A stretch of DNA of 64,000 bases, taken from assembly GCA_003134655.1 (NCBI GenBank), contig PLBY01000052.1:35089-99088 (forward strand), written 5' to 3'. The stretch is from Acidobacteriaceae bacterium. Lineage in GTDB: Bacteria > Acidobacteriota > Terriglobia > Terriglobales > Acidobacteriaceae. Below the pieces are notes generated by a model that saw nothing but the letters and a program-made list of their open reading frames with translations, ran no database searches and was not told the DNA's origin. Made by a program: the position numbers and the translations under genes. Shown here piece by piece: positions 25,354-34,098 of this stretch; the first letter of the stretch is position 1, and each line of letters starts with the position of its first letter.

Positions 25354-25917
25354 TCAGTTTTTCATCTTCGGGCGCTCGCAGGTATCGACGATCTTGGTGG
25401 GATCGATCGCGTCTTTGTCCACCTGCTCTTCCAGGATCTTTCCATCTTTGCCGATCAGGAAGTTCACGCGGCGCGGGGCCTGGTATTCGTCTTTGTAGAT
25501 GCCGTATTCGTGGGTTACTTTGCCGCCCCAGTCGCTGAGAAGGGGAAAGGTCACTCCGATTTGGTCGGCGAAGGCTTTGTTGGCGAAGGCACTATCCATG
25601 CTCACACCCAGGACCTGGGTGTCGGAAGCTTCCAGCCTCTTCAAGTTCTGCTGGAAGTTTTTCATTTGCTGCGTTCAACCACCGGTAAAAGCGAAGATAT
25701 AGAACGCCAAAACGACGTTCTTCTTGCCGCGGTAGTCGCTCAACTTCACGTCTTTGAGGTTGTTGCCGTCAAAGTGTTTCAGAGTGAAATCCGGCGCCAT
25801 GTCGCCGACTTTCGGCATGCTTGAACCCTCCTTCTTGGTTTGCGCGAACGTTGGGAATGCCGTGGTCATCGCCAGCAGCAACCCCAGCGCTAGAATTCCG
25901 AACCGTTTTGTGTGCAT
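25354..25917 (-). CDS. Secreted peroxiredoxin, probable selenoprotein (TGA at the catalytic position)
   Basis: 187 codons read through one in-frame TGA (25675-25677, codon 81). Residues 1-26 are a signal peptide (LALGLLLAMTTAFPTFA). The fold is AhpC/TSA: VGDMAPDFTLKHFDG, KNVVLAFYIFAFTGG, then TGA, then TQQMKNFQQNL, VLGVSMDSAFANKAFADQIG and FPLLSDWGGKVTHEYGIY. In cysteine homologues the motif is T-x-x-C-T, so TGA falls exactly on the peroxidatic residue, giving TGGU-T. Coding character continues unbroken downstream to Cys near the end (VDTCERPKMKN), a possible resolving residue. Strong Shine-Dalgarno GGGAGGAG precedes ATG 25917. An 8-bp stem-loop follows the TGA. It would reduce peroxides in the periplasm. 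A nonsense mutation is the alternative. Confidence 0.8.
25629..25657 (-). promoter_or_regulatory. Candidate bacterial SECIS stem-loop
   Basis: In the mRNA, CUUCCAGC begins 18 nt after the UGA and pairs perfectly with GCUGGAAG, leaving a 13-nt loop with G residues. Bacterial SECIS hairpins lie within the coding region immediately downstream of the UGA at about this distance. Sequence requirements of the local SelB are unknown. Confidence 0.5.
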
Positions 25918-26100
25918 TGAACTCCTCCCACTGGAGTGATGGATTGAGCATACCCTTCCGGGATCACACGGTAAACCGGAGAGTACCTAACGAGTGTGAC
26001 GGTACGCATTGCCCAAACCACCGGCGAAACAGTAAAGTTCTGTTCGGAGCCGGTTGCGACAGCGCAGGCGTGGCTCCGCGGCCAGGACCCGAAAGACGCA

Positions 26101-27897
26101 ATGAGCATCACCACTCTGAACGACATTTTCTTCGCCGCGGTGGAACGCAATCTGGACCGCATCATGCTGTACCGTGATGCCGGGAAGTGGTTGCCGATTT
26201 CCGCTCGCGAGTTCGGCATCAGCGTTGCCAGAACCGCGCGCACACTGCATAGCTGGGGCATTCGAGCGGGGGATCGCATTGCTATCCTCAGCGAGAATCG
26301 TCCCGAGTGGCCCACGGCCGATATCGCGAGCCTGCTATTGGGAGCCGTCACGGTCCCGCTCTATACCACGCTCACGCCGGAACAGACCGCGTTCGTCCTG
26401 AACGACTCGGGCTGCCGCACCATCTTTCTGTCGTCGGACCAGCAACTGCATAAGGTCTTGTCGATCCTGCCCCAGACGCAGATTGAAAAAATCGCCGTCA
26501 TGGATCCGGTGGAGTTCATCGGCGATCTGGCTCCGTTCGCGGGCAAATGCGTCACCATGAACAACCTTACGCTGCAGGGCCCGGAAAACCTCGGTGCCGA
26601 GATCGAGACTAAGGCGCGCTCCATTGGCCCCGATGATCTAGCCACGATCGTCTACACCTCAGGAACGACGGGCACTTCCAAGGGTGCGATGCTGACCCAC
26701 GGCAACATCGCTTCGAACATTCAGTGCTCGCTGCTGGGCTTCAACATGCGGCCCGGCTTGACCAGCATTTCTTTCCTGCCGCTGTGTCACATTACGGCAC
26801 GCCACGTGGATTTTGCGATGCTGTATCACGGCGTGACGCTGGCCTATTGCCCGTTCCTGGACCGGCTGCCAGCGAGCCTGATGGAAGTACAGCCATCCGT
26901 TTTTGTAGCAGTGCCCCGGGTATACGAGAAGATTTATGCCCAGGCCAAGCAAAAGGCCAAGGGCCTGCCCAAGAGCGCCATCTTCGATTGGGCGCTGTCC
27001 GTTGGGGAAAGCCACAAGCCGGAAATTCTTGCCGGAAAGACTCCAACCTCGCGCAGTTGGAAGCTCGCAAACAAGCTGGTCTTCTCCAAGATTCGCCAAG
27101 GGATGGGCGGCAAGGTCGAGACCTTTATCTCTGGCGGTGCACCGCTGGGACGCGAACTGGCCGAGTGGTACGCCACGGTCGGCATTCGTATTCACGAGGG
27201 TTACGGGCTCACCGAAACGTCGCCGGTAATCGCGGTAAACACGCCGATCAATCACCGCATTGGGACAGTGGGCAAGACGCTGCCGAATCTGGAGGTTCGC
27301 ATCGCCGAGGATGGCGAGATTTTAGTGAAGGGTCCGTCGGTGTTCAAAGGCTACTGGAACCGCTCGGAGGAAACGAAGGCAGCCCTCGTCGACGGATGGT
27401 TCAAGACCGGCGACATCGGCAACATCGACGCCGATGGATATCTTTCCGTCACCGACCGCAAGAAGGATCTCATCAAAACCTCCGGTGGAAAATTCATCGC
27501 GCCGCAGCCCCTCGAGAACTCGCTCAAGCTCAGCCCTCTGGTGGGAATCGGCGCCATCCTCGGCGACCGGCGCAAGTTCCCGGCGGTCATGATCTCGCCC
27601 AACTTTGCTCTGCTGGAAGAATGGGCGCGGGAGAACAGTATTCCGTTTGGCTCACGCGCAGAACTGATTGCCAATCCGAAGGTGCAGGCGCTCTACGAAG
27701 GAATCGTCGAAGGCATCAACGGAAACTTGGCACGCTTCGAAAAGCTGAAGCGTGTGTTATTGGTGGCGGATGAATTCACCCCCGACAATGGCGTTCTGAC
27801 TCCGACGATGAAACTGAAAAGGCGCGTGATCGAAGAGCGCTACAAGAAGCAGATCGACGAACTCTATGCGCAGGCGGAAGCGACGGCCGTGCCGTAG
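26101..27897 (+). CDS. Long-chain acyl-CoA synthetase (AMP-forming)
   Basis: 598 residues from ATG 26101, chosen because the family usually opens with MSITTLNDIFFAAVERN; a GTG at 25996 would add 35 residues. Adenylate-forming superfamily: P-loop YTSGTTGTSKGAML, A5 motif GYGLTETSPV, A7/A8 KTGDIGNIDADGYLSVTDRKKD and catalytic lysine region near the C-terminus. It activates fatty acids to acyl-AMP and then acyl-CoA, for beta-oxidation or lipid synthesis, and is FadD15-like in length and motifs. It stands alone, divergent from the peroxiredoxin gene. Confidence 0.92.
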   Translation: MSITTLNDIFFAAVERNLDRIMLYRDAGKWLPISAREFGISVARTARTLHSWGIRAGDRIAILSENRPEWPTADIASLLLGAVTVPLYTTLTPEQTAFVLNDSGCRTIFLSSDQQLHKVLSILPQTQIEKIAVMDPVEFIGDLAPFAGKCVTMNNLTLQGPENLGAEIETKARSIGPDDLATIVYTSGTTGTSKGAMLTHGNIASNIQCSLLGFNMRPGLTSISFLPLCHITARHVDFAMLYHGVTLAYCPFLDRLPASLMEVQPSVFVAVPRVYEKIYAQAKQKAKGLPKSAIFDWALSVGESHKPEILAGKTPTSRSWKLANKLVFSKIRQGMGGKVETFISGGAPLGRELAEWYATVGIRIHEGYGLTETSPVIAVNTPINHRIGTVGKTLPNLEVRIAEDGEILVKGPSVFKGYWNRSEETKAALVDGWFKTGDIGNIDADGYLSVTDRKKDLIKTSGGKFIAPQPLENSLKLSPLVGIGAILGDRRKFPAVMISPNFALLEEWARENSIPFGSRAELIANPKVQALYEGIVEGINGNLARFEKLKRVLLVADEFTPDNGVLTPTMKLKRRVIEERYKKQIDELYAQAEATAVP

Positions 27898-28010
27898 GCA
27901 AAGGTAACGCCGGCATCCCTTCGATTTCGCTCAAGGGCAGGCTTCGCCGGCTGTCCCGTGGGCGTCTCGCCCTCGGAGGTGCGGGTTCCCAGCCGCCGGG
28001 ACGGCGGCGC

Positions 28011-28016
28011 TACAAT
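28011..28016 (+). promoter_or_regulatory. -10 box of thiG close to the start codon
   Basis: TACAAT with seven bases between it and ATG 28024. No Shine-Dalgarno sequence can fit between a transcription start and the ATG, so leaderless translation is suggested. The sequence just upstream is a CCGCCGGGACGGCGG palindrome. Confidence 0.45.
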
Positions 28017-28023
28017 AGATTCC

Positions 28024-28797
28024 ATGTCGGACTCATTGATAATTGCCGGACGCACCTTCCGCTCGCGCCTGATCGTGGGCACGGGAAAATACAAATCCTT
28101 TCAGGAAACGGCGCGCGCGCTCGAAGCCAGTGGCGCAGAGATGGTGACCGTCGCGGTGCGCCGCGTGAATCTCGACCGCAGCAAGGAATCGCTGCTCGAC
28201 TACATCGACGCCAAGAAGTATTTTCTGCTGCCCAACACCGCCGGATGCTACACCGCCGACGAGGCCATCCGCGCCGCTCGCTTGGGACGCGAAGTCGGGC
28301 TTTCCGACTGGGTCAAGCTCGAAGTGATCGGCGACCAGGCCACGCTTTACCCGGACGTGCAGGCAACGCTCGAAGCGACACGCGTGCTGGTGAAAGAAGG
28401 CTTCACGGTCCTTCCCTACACTTCAGACGACATTGTTTTTGCGAAGCGCCTGATTGATGCCGGTGCGGCGACGATCATGCCCCTGGGCGCGCCCATCGGC
28501 AGTGGCATGGGCATTCAGAACCAGGCCCATATTCGCATTTTGCGGGAAATGATCACCGGTGTGCCGTTGATTGTGGACGCAGGAGTCGGCACGGCTTCAG
28601 ACGCAGCGATCGCGATGGAGCTCGGCGCTGACGCCGTATTGATGAACACGGGCATTGCCAATGCGCAGGATCCCGTGCTGATGGCCGAAGCCATGCACCA
28701 CGCGGTGCTGGCAGGACGACAAGCCTATCTCTCCGGTCGCATGCCGAGGAAGCTGTACGCCACGGCGAGTTCGCCGCTCGAAGGCGTGGTGCGCTAG
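28024..28797 (+). CDS. thiG: Thiazole synthase ThiG
   Basis: 257 residues from ATG 28024 (an in-frame ATG at 27958 would add a repeat-derived tail). It is a TIM barrel with [26 protein letters not shown]98 in WVKLEVIGD as the Schiff-base lysine, and phosphate loops [16 protein letters not shown] and [14 protein letters not shown]. ThiG condenses 1-deoxyxylulose 5-phosphate with dehydroglycine and ThiS-thiocarboxylate to form the thiazole phosphate of thiamin. ThiS, ThiF and ThiH/ThiO are not in the window, and no TPP riboswitch was seen upstream. A TACAAT box ends only seven bases before the ATG, so the message may be leaderless. Confidence 0.95.
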   Translation: MSDSLIIAGRTFRSRLIVGTGKYKSFQETARALEASGAEMVTVAVRRVNLDRSKESLLDYIDAKKYFLLPNTAGCYTADEAIRAARLGREVGLSDWVKLEVIGDQATLYPDVQATLEATRVLVKEGFTVLPYTSDDIVFAKRLIDAGAATIMPLGAPIGSGMGIQNQAHIRILREMITGVPLIVDAGVGTASDAAIAMELGADAVLMNTGIANAQDPVLMAEAMHHAVLAGRQAYLSGRMPRKLYATASSPLEGVVR

Positions 28798-28816
28798 AGT
28801 CTTCGCCGGCCCTGTC

Positions 28817-28896
28817 GTAGAGACGTTGCTTGCAACGTCTTCTCTCGCCATCGTCCGCGATGCCGCCGGCAGAGACGTAACAAGTTACGTCTCTAC
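28817..28896 (+). repeat. REP element copy 1 (GTAGAGACGTTGC family)
   Basis: About 80 bp bounded by GTAGAGACG and its complement CGTCTCTAC. It contains an inner palindrome GACGTTGC/GCAACGTC at the left and GACGTAAC/GTTACGTC at the right. The same family is at 54823, 55536, 59717 and 60420, the last two flanking the RAYT transposase gene. Confidence 0.85.
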
Positions 28897-28903
28897 AACA
28901 AAA

Positions 28904-28925
28904 GAGGGCGGCTCTCGCCGCCCTC
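28904..28925 (-). terminator. Rho-independent terminator of the small secreted protein gene
   Basis: GAGGGCGGC and GCCGCCCTC form a perfect 9-bp stem with a TCTC loop. On the minus strand TTTT follows. It lies 25 bp beyond the stop at 28951. Confidence 0.75.
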
Positions 28926-28950
28926 AGTCTGCTTCAATCCGTGGATCGAC

Positions 28951-29280
28951 TTACATCATCTTGACGCTGGCCACGTGCATGGAGTCTTTTTCCACGGTGC
29001 CGGTCACGGTGACGTGGTGTCCTTCGTGACCCTTCAGGGCATCCTGGTTATCGACGGCCAGCACTTTGGAATCACCATCGGTGACGATGACCATCTTCTC
29101 ACCGGCGGCCACGCACTTCTTGGTGCAAGCCTCGCCGCCCGCGTTAGCGCCCTTGGCGCCGCATTTGGCATCTGTGATCCAACCGTTGACGGTCGTGCTC
29201 TTGCCCATATCATCGAACGCCATTGCCGACAGGGCGAACACGAAACTTAACGCGAGACAAATCAACAGAACTTTTCTCAT
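28951..29280 (-). CDS. Small secreted protein of unknown function
   Basis: 109 residues from ATG 29280, chosen for the AAGGAGAAAAACC ribosome site and the signal peptide (VLLICLALSFVFALSAMA); the frame extends upstream without features. The mature part opens VNGWITDAKCGAKGA and has three or four Cys (KCGA, ACTKKC) that may form disulfides, followed by two beta-strand-rich segments (MVIVTDGDSKVLAV; HHVTVTGTVEKDSMHVASV). The second half looks like a small OB-fold-like beta barrel, similar to DUF5818-type proteins. No partner gene is evident. Function unknown. Confidence 0.7.
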   Translation of the reverse strand: MRKVLLICLALSFVFALSAMAFDDMGKSTTVNGWITDAKCGAKGANAGGEACTKKCVAAGEKMVIVTDGDSKVLAVDNQDALKGHEGHHVTVTGTVEKDSMHVASVKMM

Positions 29281-29491
29281 GGCCGGTTTTTCTCCTTTTG
29301 GAAGTTCAGATTGCGGCCCCAAACCGCAATAACCCGCTGTACGTCGCAGATCGTGCTGTTCCCCTTCGGGAACAGCCATCCCCGCTTGATTGTGAGATGA
29401 GGCAACGGAAATATACCACAGAGCCCCAGTGGGATTGTCAGGGCGCCCTAAAAGCAGTACTCAGAAGTTGCATGCCAGGAAAACGGCGAGG

Positions 29492-29950
29492 CTATTTTTT
29501 CGCGGAGTGCGTTGCGGGCGGCGCGGGTCTCGCAGGAACCGGCGGGACGTAGACGTACTCCCCCGGCTTGGCATAGCCCAACTGTTCGCGCGCTTCTTTT
29601 TCGATCGACTTCTGATCGCTCTTCAGGCCCTGAATCTGCTGGGTATAGCGGTCGTTCTCCTGCTCCACCTGAACGATCTGTTTGCGTAGCGCTTCGTACT
29701 CAGCACGCTTCTGTTTGTAGACCACCATGCCGTTCGCGCCGAACATAACGTGGACAAACAGCGACGCCGCCAGCACGGTGACGGCGATGGTGGCAAGGCG
29801 GCGCCGCAGCGCATAGATGCGGACCGCTTGCGGCCGAACCCGCTCGATCCACGACGCGGCAAAGGCTTCCGCCTGCGGCGCGCGGTCGACCACCGCACGC
29901 AACCCGTCTTCGGGCCGCGGAAACCTCGGGATTCTGGAAAATGACTTCAA
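29492..29950 (-). CDS. FtsB/DivIC-family septum formation initiator-like protein
   Basis: About 152 residues from TTG 29950, which has AGAGGG over the stop of the upstream mutase gene; an ATG start that keeps the membrane helix was not found. There is a cytosolic N-terminal stretch, one transmembrane helix (LATIAVTVLAASLFVHVMFG), then a coiled coil (KRAEYEALRKQIVQVEQENDRYTQQIQGL) and the conserved IEKEAREQLGYAKPGEYVY end. This layout is that of FtsB/DivIC, which bridges FtsL and FtsQ at the division site. The C-terminus has a short Pro/Ala tail. It is co-transcribed with the mutase upstream. Confidence 0.8.
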   Translation of the reverse strand: MKSFSRIPRFPRPEDGLRAVVDRAPQAEAFAASWIERVRPQAVRIYALRRRLATIAVTVLAASLFVHVMFGANGMVVYKQKRAEYEALRKQIVQVEQENDRYTQQIQGLKSDQKSIEKEAREQLGYAKPGEYVYVPPVPARPAPPATHSAKK

Positions 29951-29961
29951 GGCAAAACCCT

Positions 29962-31380
29962 CTACTCGAAAATCCAATGCTTCGCGGCGGTACTCAGCTT
30001 CTCCAGGCCTTTCTGGCTGCGCGCCTCCGTATAAACGCGCACCACAGGTTCTGTTCCCGACAACCGGTAGCAGACCCACGACCCGTCGCTGAAAACCAGT
30101 TTCAGTCCGTCGGTGCGGACGACCTGACCGACCGGGTGCCCGCAGAAATCCTTCGGATCTTGCCGTAACTTCTCAGTGAACTTCGCCTTGACCTCGGGCG
30201 TCAAGCGGAAGTTCTGCCGTTCGGGATAATAGGAACCAACCTGGTTACTGATCGCCTTCAATTGTTCGCCCAGGGACTTCCCGCGGCGCGCCACGGCTTC
30301 GCAGCACAGCAGGCCGGCGAGCAGTCCATCCTTCTCCGGAACGTGATGGCGGATCGACAAGCCCGCGCTCTCTTCCCCGCCGATTGCAATCTTGTCCTGC
30401 ATGATGAGTTCGCCGATGTATTTGAAACCCACAGGAGTCTCGTGCAACTCGACTTCATGATGCTGAGCTAGCGCGTTAATGAGATTCGTGGTCGCGACTG
30501 ACTTGGCCACGCCGTTCTTCCAACCACGGCTCTCGACGAGATAGTCAAACAGCAGCGCAATCACGTAATTAGGCTGCAGGAACGTTCCGTCCGCATCGAC
30601 GATTCCGAAGCGGTCGGCGTCGCCGTCGGTCGCAATGCCAATCTGGGCCCCGGTCTCGCGCATTTTTTTGCGAAGGTCTTCGAGCAGATGATCATCGGGT
30701 TCAGGCGCGTGTCCGCCGAACAGGACGTCGCGGTAGTCGTGCACTGTGGCAACCTGCACACCGGCACTGCGGAGCAATTCGTCCGAATATCCCCGTGCCG
30801 AGCCCCACATAGGATCAAATGTCACCCGCAGATTCGCTTTGCGAATGACTTCCAGATCGACGATCTCAGCCAGCCGCTTTTGGTAGCCCGGCTTGGGATC
30901 CAGGCTGGCCTGCACCGCGGGAGCGCTGCTGGAAGCCTTTGCGGAGGCACTGTCGCCCGCAACAATCTCAGCTTCGATCTTCTTCGTGACCTCGGGCAAC
31001 GCCGGGCAGCCGTCGGGCGTCGAAAACTTGATTCCGTTGTATTCCGGCGGATTATGCGAGGCGGTGAAATTGATCACGCCATCAGCCTTGTTCTGAGCGA
31101 CCGCATGGGCAAACGCTGGTGTAGGCGCGGGTTCGGCCACCACTAGCGGCACGATTCCCAGTGCGCCGAGGATTTCCGCCGCCATCGAGCAGAAAGTCTC
31201 GCCCAGAAACCGCGGATCGCGTCCCACAATGACCCGCGCACCTTGCGGCTTCTGGGAAGCCACATAGCGCGCGATTCCACCCACGGCCCGCCGCACATTG
31301 GCGAACGTAAACTCCTCAGCCATCACCGCCCGCCATCCCGATGTGCCAAACTTGATTTGCGTGAGCATATTCGACCTCAT
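29962..31380 (-). CDS. Phosphoglucomutase/phosphomannomutase family protein
   Basis: 472 residues (ATG 31368 is an equally good start). Alpha-D-phosphohexomutase signatures are in order: FGTSGWR at the start, catalytic phosphoserine S108 in TASHNPPEYNG, metal loop DGDADRFG, sugar loop GGEESAGL and the C-terminal phosphate loop SGTEPVVRVY. The enzyme interconverts hexose 1- and 6-phosphates, feeding glycogen, cell-wall or exopolysaccharide precursors. Which sugar it prefers (glucose or mannose) cannot be decided from motifs. It precedes the FtsB-like gene by a few bases and is divergent from cutA. Confidence 0.93.
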   Translation of the reverse strand: MRSNMLTQIKFGTSGWRAVMAEEFTFANVRRAVGGIARYVASQKPQGARVIVGRDPRFLGETFCSMAAEILGALGIVPLVVAEPAPTPAFAHAVAQNKADGVINFTASHNPPEYNGIKFSTPDGCPALPEVTKKIEAEIVAGDSASAKASSSAPAVQASLDPKPGYQKRLAEIVDLEVIRKANLRVTFDPMWGSARGYSDELLRSAGVQVATVHDYRDVLFGGHAPEPDDHLLEDLRKKMRETGAQIGIATDGDADRFGIVDADGTFLQPNYVIALLFDYLVESRGWKNGVAKSVATTNLINALAQHHEVELHETPVGFKYIGELIMQDKIAIGGEESAGLSIRHHVPEKDGLLAGLLCCEAVARRGKSLGEQLKAISNQVGSYYPERQNFRLTPEVKAKFTEKLRQDPKDFCGHPVGQVVRTDGLKLVFSDGSWVCYRLSGTEPVVRVYTEARSQKGLEKLSTAAKHWIFE

Positions 31381-31454
31381 TCTATGGCAACCAGTGCTAA
31401 TCTCTCCCTCGACAAGCCGGAAGCCGATGGCTGAGAGCTGACGGCTGATTTTAT

Positions 31455-31775
31455 ATGACTGACAAACGAATCGTCCTATCGACTGCGGGATCCGAAGAGG
31501 AAGCCCGGAAGATCGCCCGCCATCTGGTTGAGCACCAGCTCGCTGCCTGCGTCAACATCGTCCCGCAGATTGAATCGATCTACCGTTGGGAAGGCAAGGT
31601 GGAATCGAACCGGGAATGGCTATTGCTGATCAAGACCACGGCCGAGAAATTTCCGGCTGTGCGTGACGCCATTCTGGAGTTGCACTCCTACGAACTCCCG
31701 GAGTGCATCTCGATCAGCATCGAAGACGGTGGCCCGGAATACTTGGATTGGATGGCAAATTCGCTGAAGAATTGA
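31455..31775 (+). CDS. cutA: CutA divalent-cation tolerance protein
   Basis: 106 residues, the normal CutA1 length. Conserved stretches are STAGSEEEARKIARHLVEHQLAACVNIVPQ, IYRWEGKVE, LLLIKT and HSYELPECISISI. CutA1 forms very stable ferredoxin-like trimers in the cytosol; its link to copper tolerance in E. coli is historical and its exact role is unsettled. It is divergently placed from the mutase operon, with the CGS gene convergent. Confidence 0.95.
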   Translation: MTDKRIVLSTAGSEEEARKIARHLVEHQLAACVNIVPQIESIYRWEGKVESNREWLLLIKTTAEKFPAVRDAILELHSYELPECISISIEDGGPEYLDWMANSLKN

Positions 31776-31838
31776 GACACCGGCGATATGGTTTTGGCTT
31801 GATCCGTGTTAATCCGCGAAATCAGTGGCCGAGAAGTT

Positions 31839-32996
31839 CTATATGGCATTCAGCGCTTGATCCAGATCGTCCAGAATGTCATCCACATCTTCGATCCCCA
31901 CGGAAATCCGCACCAAGCCGTCCGTGATGCCGATGGCCTTGCGGCCCTTCACGCCGAGAGCCGCGTGCGTCATGGTCGCGGGATGCGAGATCAGCGTCTC
32001 GACGCCCCCCAGCGATTCGCCCAGAGAGCAAACTCGCACTTTCTTCAGCATCTTGTTCGCATTCTTCAGAGATCCCGTCTCGAACGTGATCATCGCTCCG
32101 AAGCCGCTCATCTGCCGCCGGGCGAGGTTGTGCTGCGGATGATCCGGCAGACCCGGGTAGAAGACCGCTTTCACCTTTTTGTGCTTCGAAAGAAAATCGG
32201 CCACGATGCGGCCACTGCGGTCGTGAATCTCCATGCGGGCCGCCAGCGTCTTCACTCCGCGCAGCACCAGCCAGCATTCGAACGGAGAAAGAATCGCGCC
32301 GGCCGCCTTCTGGAGGAAAGCCAACTGGTCGGCGTGTTCTTGTTTGGCGCACATCACGACGCCGCCCAGGCCGTCACTGTGGCCGTTCAAGAACTTGGTG
32401 GTGGAGTGCACCACCATGTCGGCTCCCAGCGCGAGTGGTTGCTGGAAATAGGGAGACATGAACGTGTTGTCGACGACGAGTAAAACCTTCTTGCGGCGGC
32501 AGGTTTGGCTGATCGCTATGAGGTCGCTCAAACGCATTAACGGATTCGTCGGGGTCTCCACGTACACCATCCGGGTATTCTTGCGGATGGCGCTTTCCAC
32601 GTTGGCGACGTCGGAAGTGTCGACGTAAGAAAATTCCATCCCGAAGCCAGTCATCACCTGGTTGAACAGCCGCGGAGTCCCCCCATACAAATCGTTGCCG
32701 CAGACCACATGATCGCCGGATTTCAGCATGCTGACGATGGCATTGATCGCCGCCATCCCGCTGCCAAACACGCGGGCCGCAACGGCACCTTCGAGCGCGG
32801 CGAGATTCGTCTCCAACCGCGCGCGCGTTGGGTTCGACACGCGGGAGTACTCGTATCCCTTGTGCTCGCCGATTCCCTGCTGGACGTAAGTCGAAGTCGG
32901 ATAGATGGGCACCGTAACCGCCCCGGTCAAAGGATCGGGCTCCTGCCCACAGTGAATGGCTCGCGTGGCAAAACCTGGTTCTTTCGATTTTTTCAT
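31839..32996 (-). CDS. Cystathionine gamma-synthase/lyase (PLP-dependent)
   Basis: 385 residues of the Cys/Met-metabolism PLP family: ATRAIHCGQEPDPLTGAVTVP, YEYSRVSNPTRARLE, FGSGMAAINAI (PLP phosphate), YVETPTNPLM, VDNTFMSPYFQQP and the Schiff-base lysine in HSTTKFLNGHSD. It starts 43 bp after the stop of the cysteine-synthase-type gene, so the two form an operon. Together they could run transsulfuration: either cysteine to homocysteine (as gamma-synthase) or, with a CBS-type partner, homocysteine to cysteine (as gamma-lyase). Motifs do not distinguish the two reliably. Confidence 0.9.
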   Translation of the reverse strand: MKKSKEPGFATRAIHCGQEPDPLTGAVTVPIYPTSTYVQQGIGEHKGYEYSRVSNPTRARLETNLAALEGAVAARVFGSGMAAINAIVSMLKSGDHVVCGNDLYGGTPRLFNQVMTGFGMEFSYVDTSDVANVESAIRKNTRMVYVETPTNPLMRLSDLIAISQTCRRKKVLLVVDNTFMSPYFQQPLALGADMVVHSTTKFLNGHSDGLGGVVMCAKQEHADQLAFLQKAAGAILSPFECWLVLRGVKTLAARMEIHDRSGRIVADFLSKHKKVKAVFYPGLPDHPQHNLARRQMSGFGAMITFETGSLKNANKMLKKVRVCSLGESLGGVETLISHPATMTHAALGVKGRKAIGITDGLVRISVGIEDVDDILDDLDQALNAI

Positions 32997-33038
32997 GAGT
33001 GTGAACCCGAGAGATTTGCAGCCCCAGAATTCGTAACG

Positions 33039-33971
33039 CTAGATGCCGCCCTCAAAAATCTTCTTCGATAAATACCGCTCTGCCGAGTCTGGAATGATGG
33101 TTACGACGCGCTTCCCTGCGCCCAACTGCTTCGCAACTTTCAGCGACGCAAACACGGCGGCTCCCCCGCTTGATCCCGCCAGCACGCCTTCCTGCGCCGC
33201 CAGCGTCTTCACCATGCCGAACGCGTCGTCGTCCATCACCATCATCACCTCATCGCAGACTGCGCGGTCAAATGTCTTGGGAGTGAAACTCGTGCCGATG
33301 CCTTCCACCTTGTGCGGTCCGGACGGCCCTCCCCCCAGCGTCGAACCTTGCGTTTCGACCGCATAGGCCAGCACCGCGGGCGACTTCTCCTTCAGGTAGC
33401 GCGCGATTCCAGAGAACGTTCCGCAGGTGCCGCAACCGAGCACGACGGCGTCTACTTTTCCGTTCATCTGCTCGAAGATTTCGTGCGCTGTGGTCTGGTA
33501 GTGATAGTCGGGATTGGCAAGATTTTCGAACTGTCCCGCCATAAACGCGGACGGATCGCTGGCCACCAGCGCCTTCGCTTGCTTGATAGCGCCCTGCATG
33601 CCCTCGACGTCAGGAGTGCGAAACACCTCGGCGCCGAGGGCCCGCATGATGGTGACCTTCTCCTCGGAGAAGCGCTCCGGCACAAACAGCCGTACCTTGT
33701 AGCCGCGGTTCACGCCGATGAGCGCGAGGCCGATCCCGGTGTTTCCCGCAGTCGCCTCAACAATCGTTCCATCGGGTTTAAGCTTCCCTTCCTGCTCGGC
33801 GCGCCGGATGATCCCAATGGCCGCGCGGTCCTTCACGCTGCCGCCCGGGTTCAGGTACTCCAGCTTGGCAAACACCTGCGCCGATCCGGCCGGAACCAGC
33901 CGCTTCAACTGCAACATGGGAGTTTCGCCGACCAGTTGGGTGATGTCGTCGGCAACGCGCAGGCGGGACAT
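33039..33971 (-). CDS. Cysteine synthase/cystathionine beta-synthase-type enzyme
   Basis: 310 residues from ATG 33971 (a GTG 21 bases upstream is possible). Fold-type II PLP enzyme: VGETPMLQLKRL, Lys in NPGGSVKDRAAIG as the Schiff base, EATAGNTGIGLALIG as the substrate Asn loop, GCGTCGTFSGIARYL as the phosphate-binding Gly loop, and GSSGGAAVFASL. There is no C-terminal CBS pair, so it is CysK-length. The operon partner is a cystathionine gamma-synthase/lyase, the arrangement of bacterial reverse-transsulfuration (MccA/MccB) operons, so cystathionine beta-synthase activity is plausible alongside O-acetylserine sulfhydrylase. Confidence 0.9.
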   Translation of the reverse strand: MSRLRVADDITQLVGETPMLQLKRLVPAGSAQVFAKLEYLNPGGSVKDRAAIGIIRRAEQEGKLKPDGTIVEATAGNTGIGLALIGVNRGYKVRLFVPERFSEEKVTIMRALGAEVFRTPDVEGMQGAIKQAKALVASDPSAFMAGQFENLANPDYHYQTTAHEIFEQMNGKVDAVVLGCGTCGTFSGIARYLKEKSPAVLAYAVETQGSTLGGGPSGPHKVEGIGTSFTPKTFDRAVCDEVMMVMDDDAFGMVKTLAAQEGVLAGSSGGAAVFASLKVAKQLGAGKRVVTIIPDSAERYLSKKIFEGGI

Positions 33972-34064
33972 TTCAGAAGTTTTCGAAGTCACCTTACAGG
34001 GTACGAGGAGGTGTGCAGGATCGTCAATTACGGAGGGCCAAGCGAAAGTCCCGGCACCTCAGGC

Positions 34065-34070
34065 TATAAT
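34065..34070 (+). promoter_or_regulatory. -10 box of the M28 peptidase gene
   Basis: TATAAT matching the consensus, 28 bases before ATG 34099. An AGAAAGGAA ribosome site follows. Confidence 0.5.
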
Positions 34071-34098
34071 TACGCCTCCCGATACAGAAAGGAATCGC

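Noticed and set aside
25675..25677. Peroxiredoxin TGA as a simple nonsense mutation
   Set aside because: It falls exactly on the catalytic Cys codon, the frame stays intact on both sides and a stem-loop follows. It is kept as an alternative but judged less likely.
27898..28023. TPP riboswitch ahead of thiG
   Set aside because: The 126-bp gap is a GC-rich palindrome plus a -10 box; the CTGAGA and other conserved TPP elements are absent.
32997..33038. SAM-sensing riboswitch between the transsulfuration genes
   Set aside because: The gap is only about 40 bp, too short for any known SAM riboswitch.
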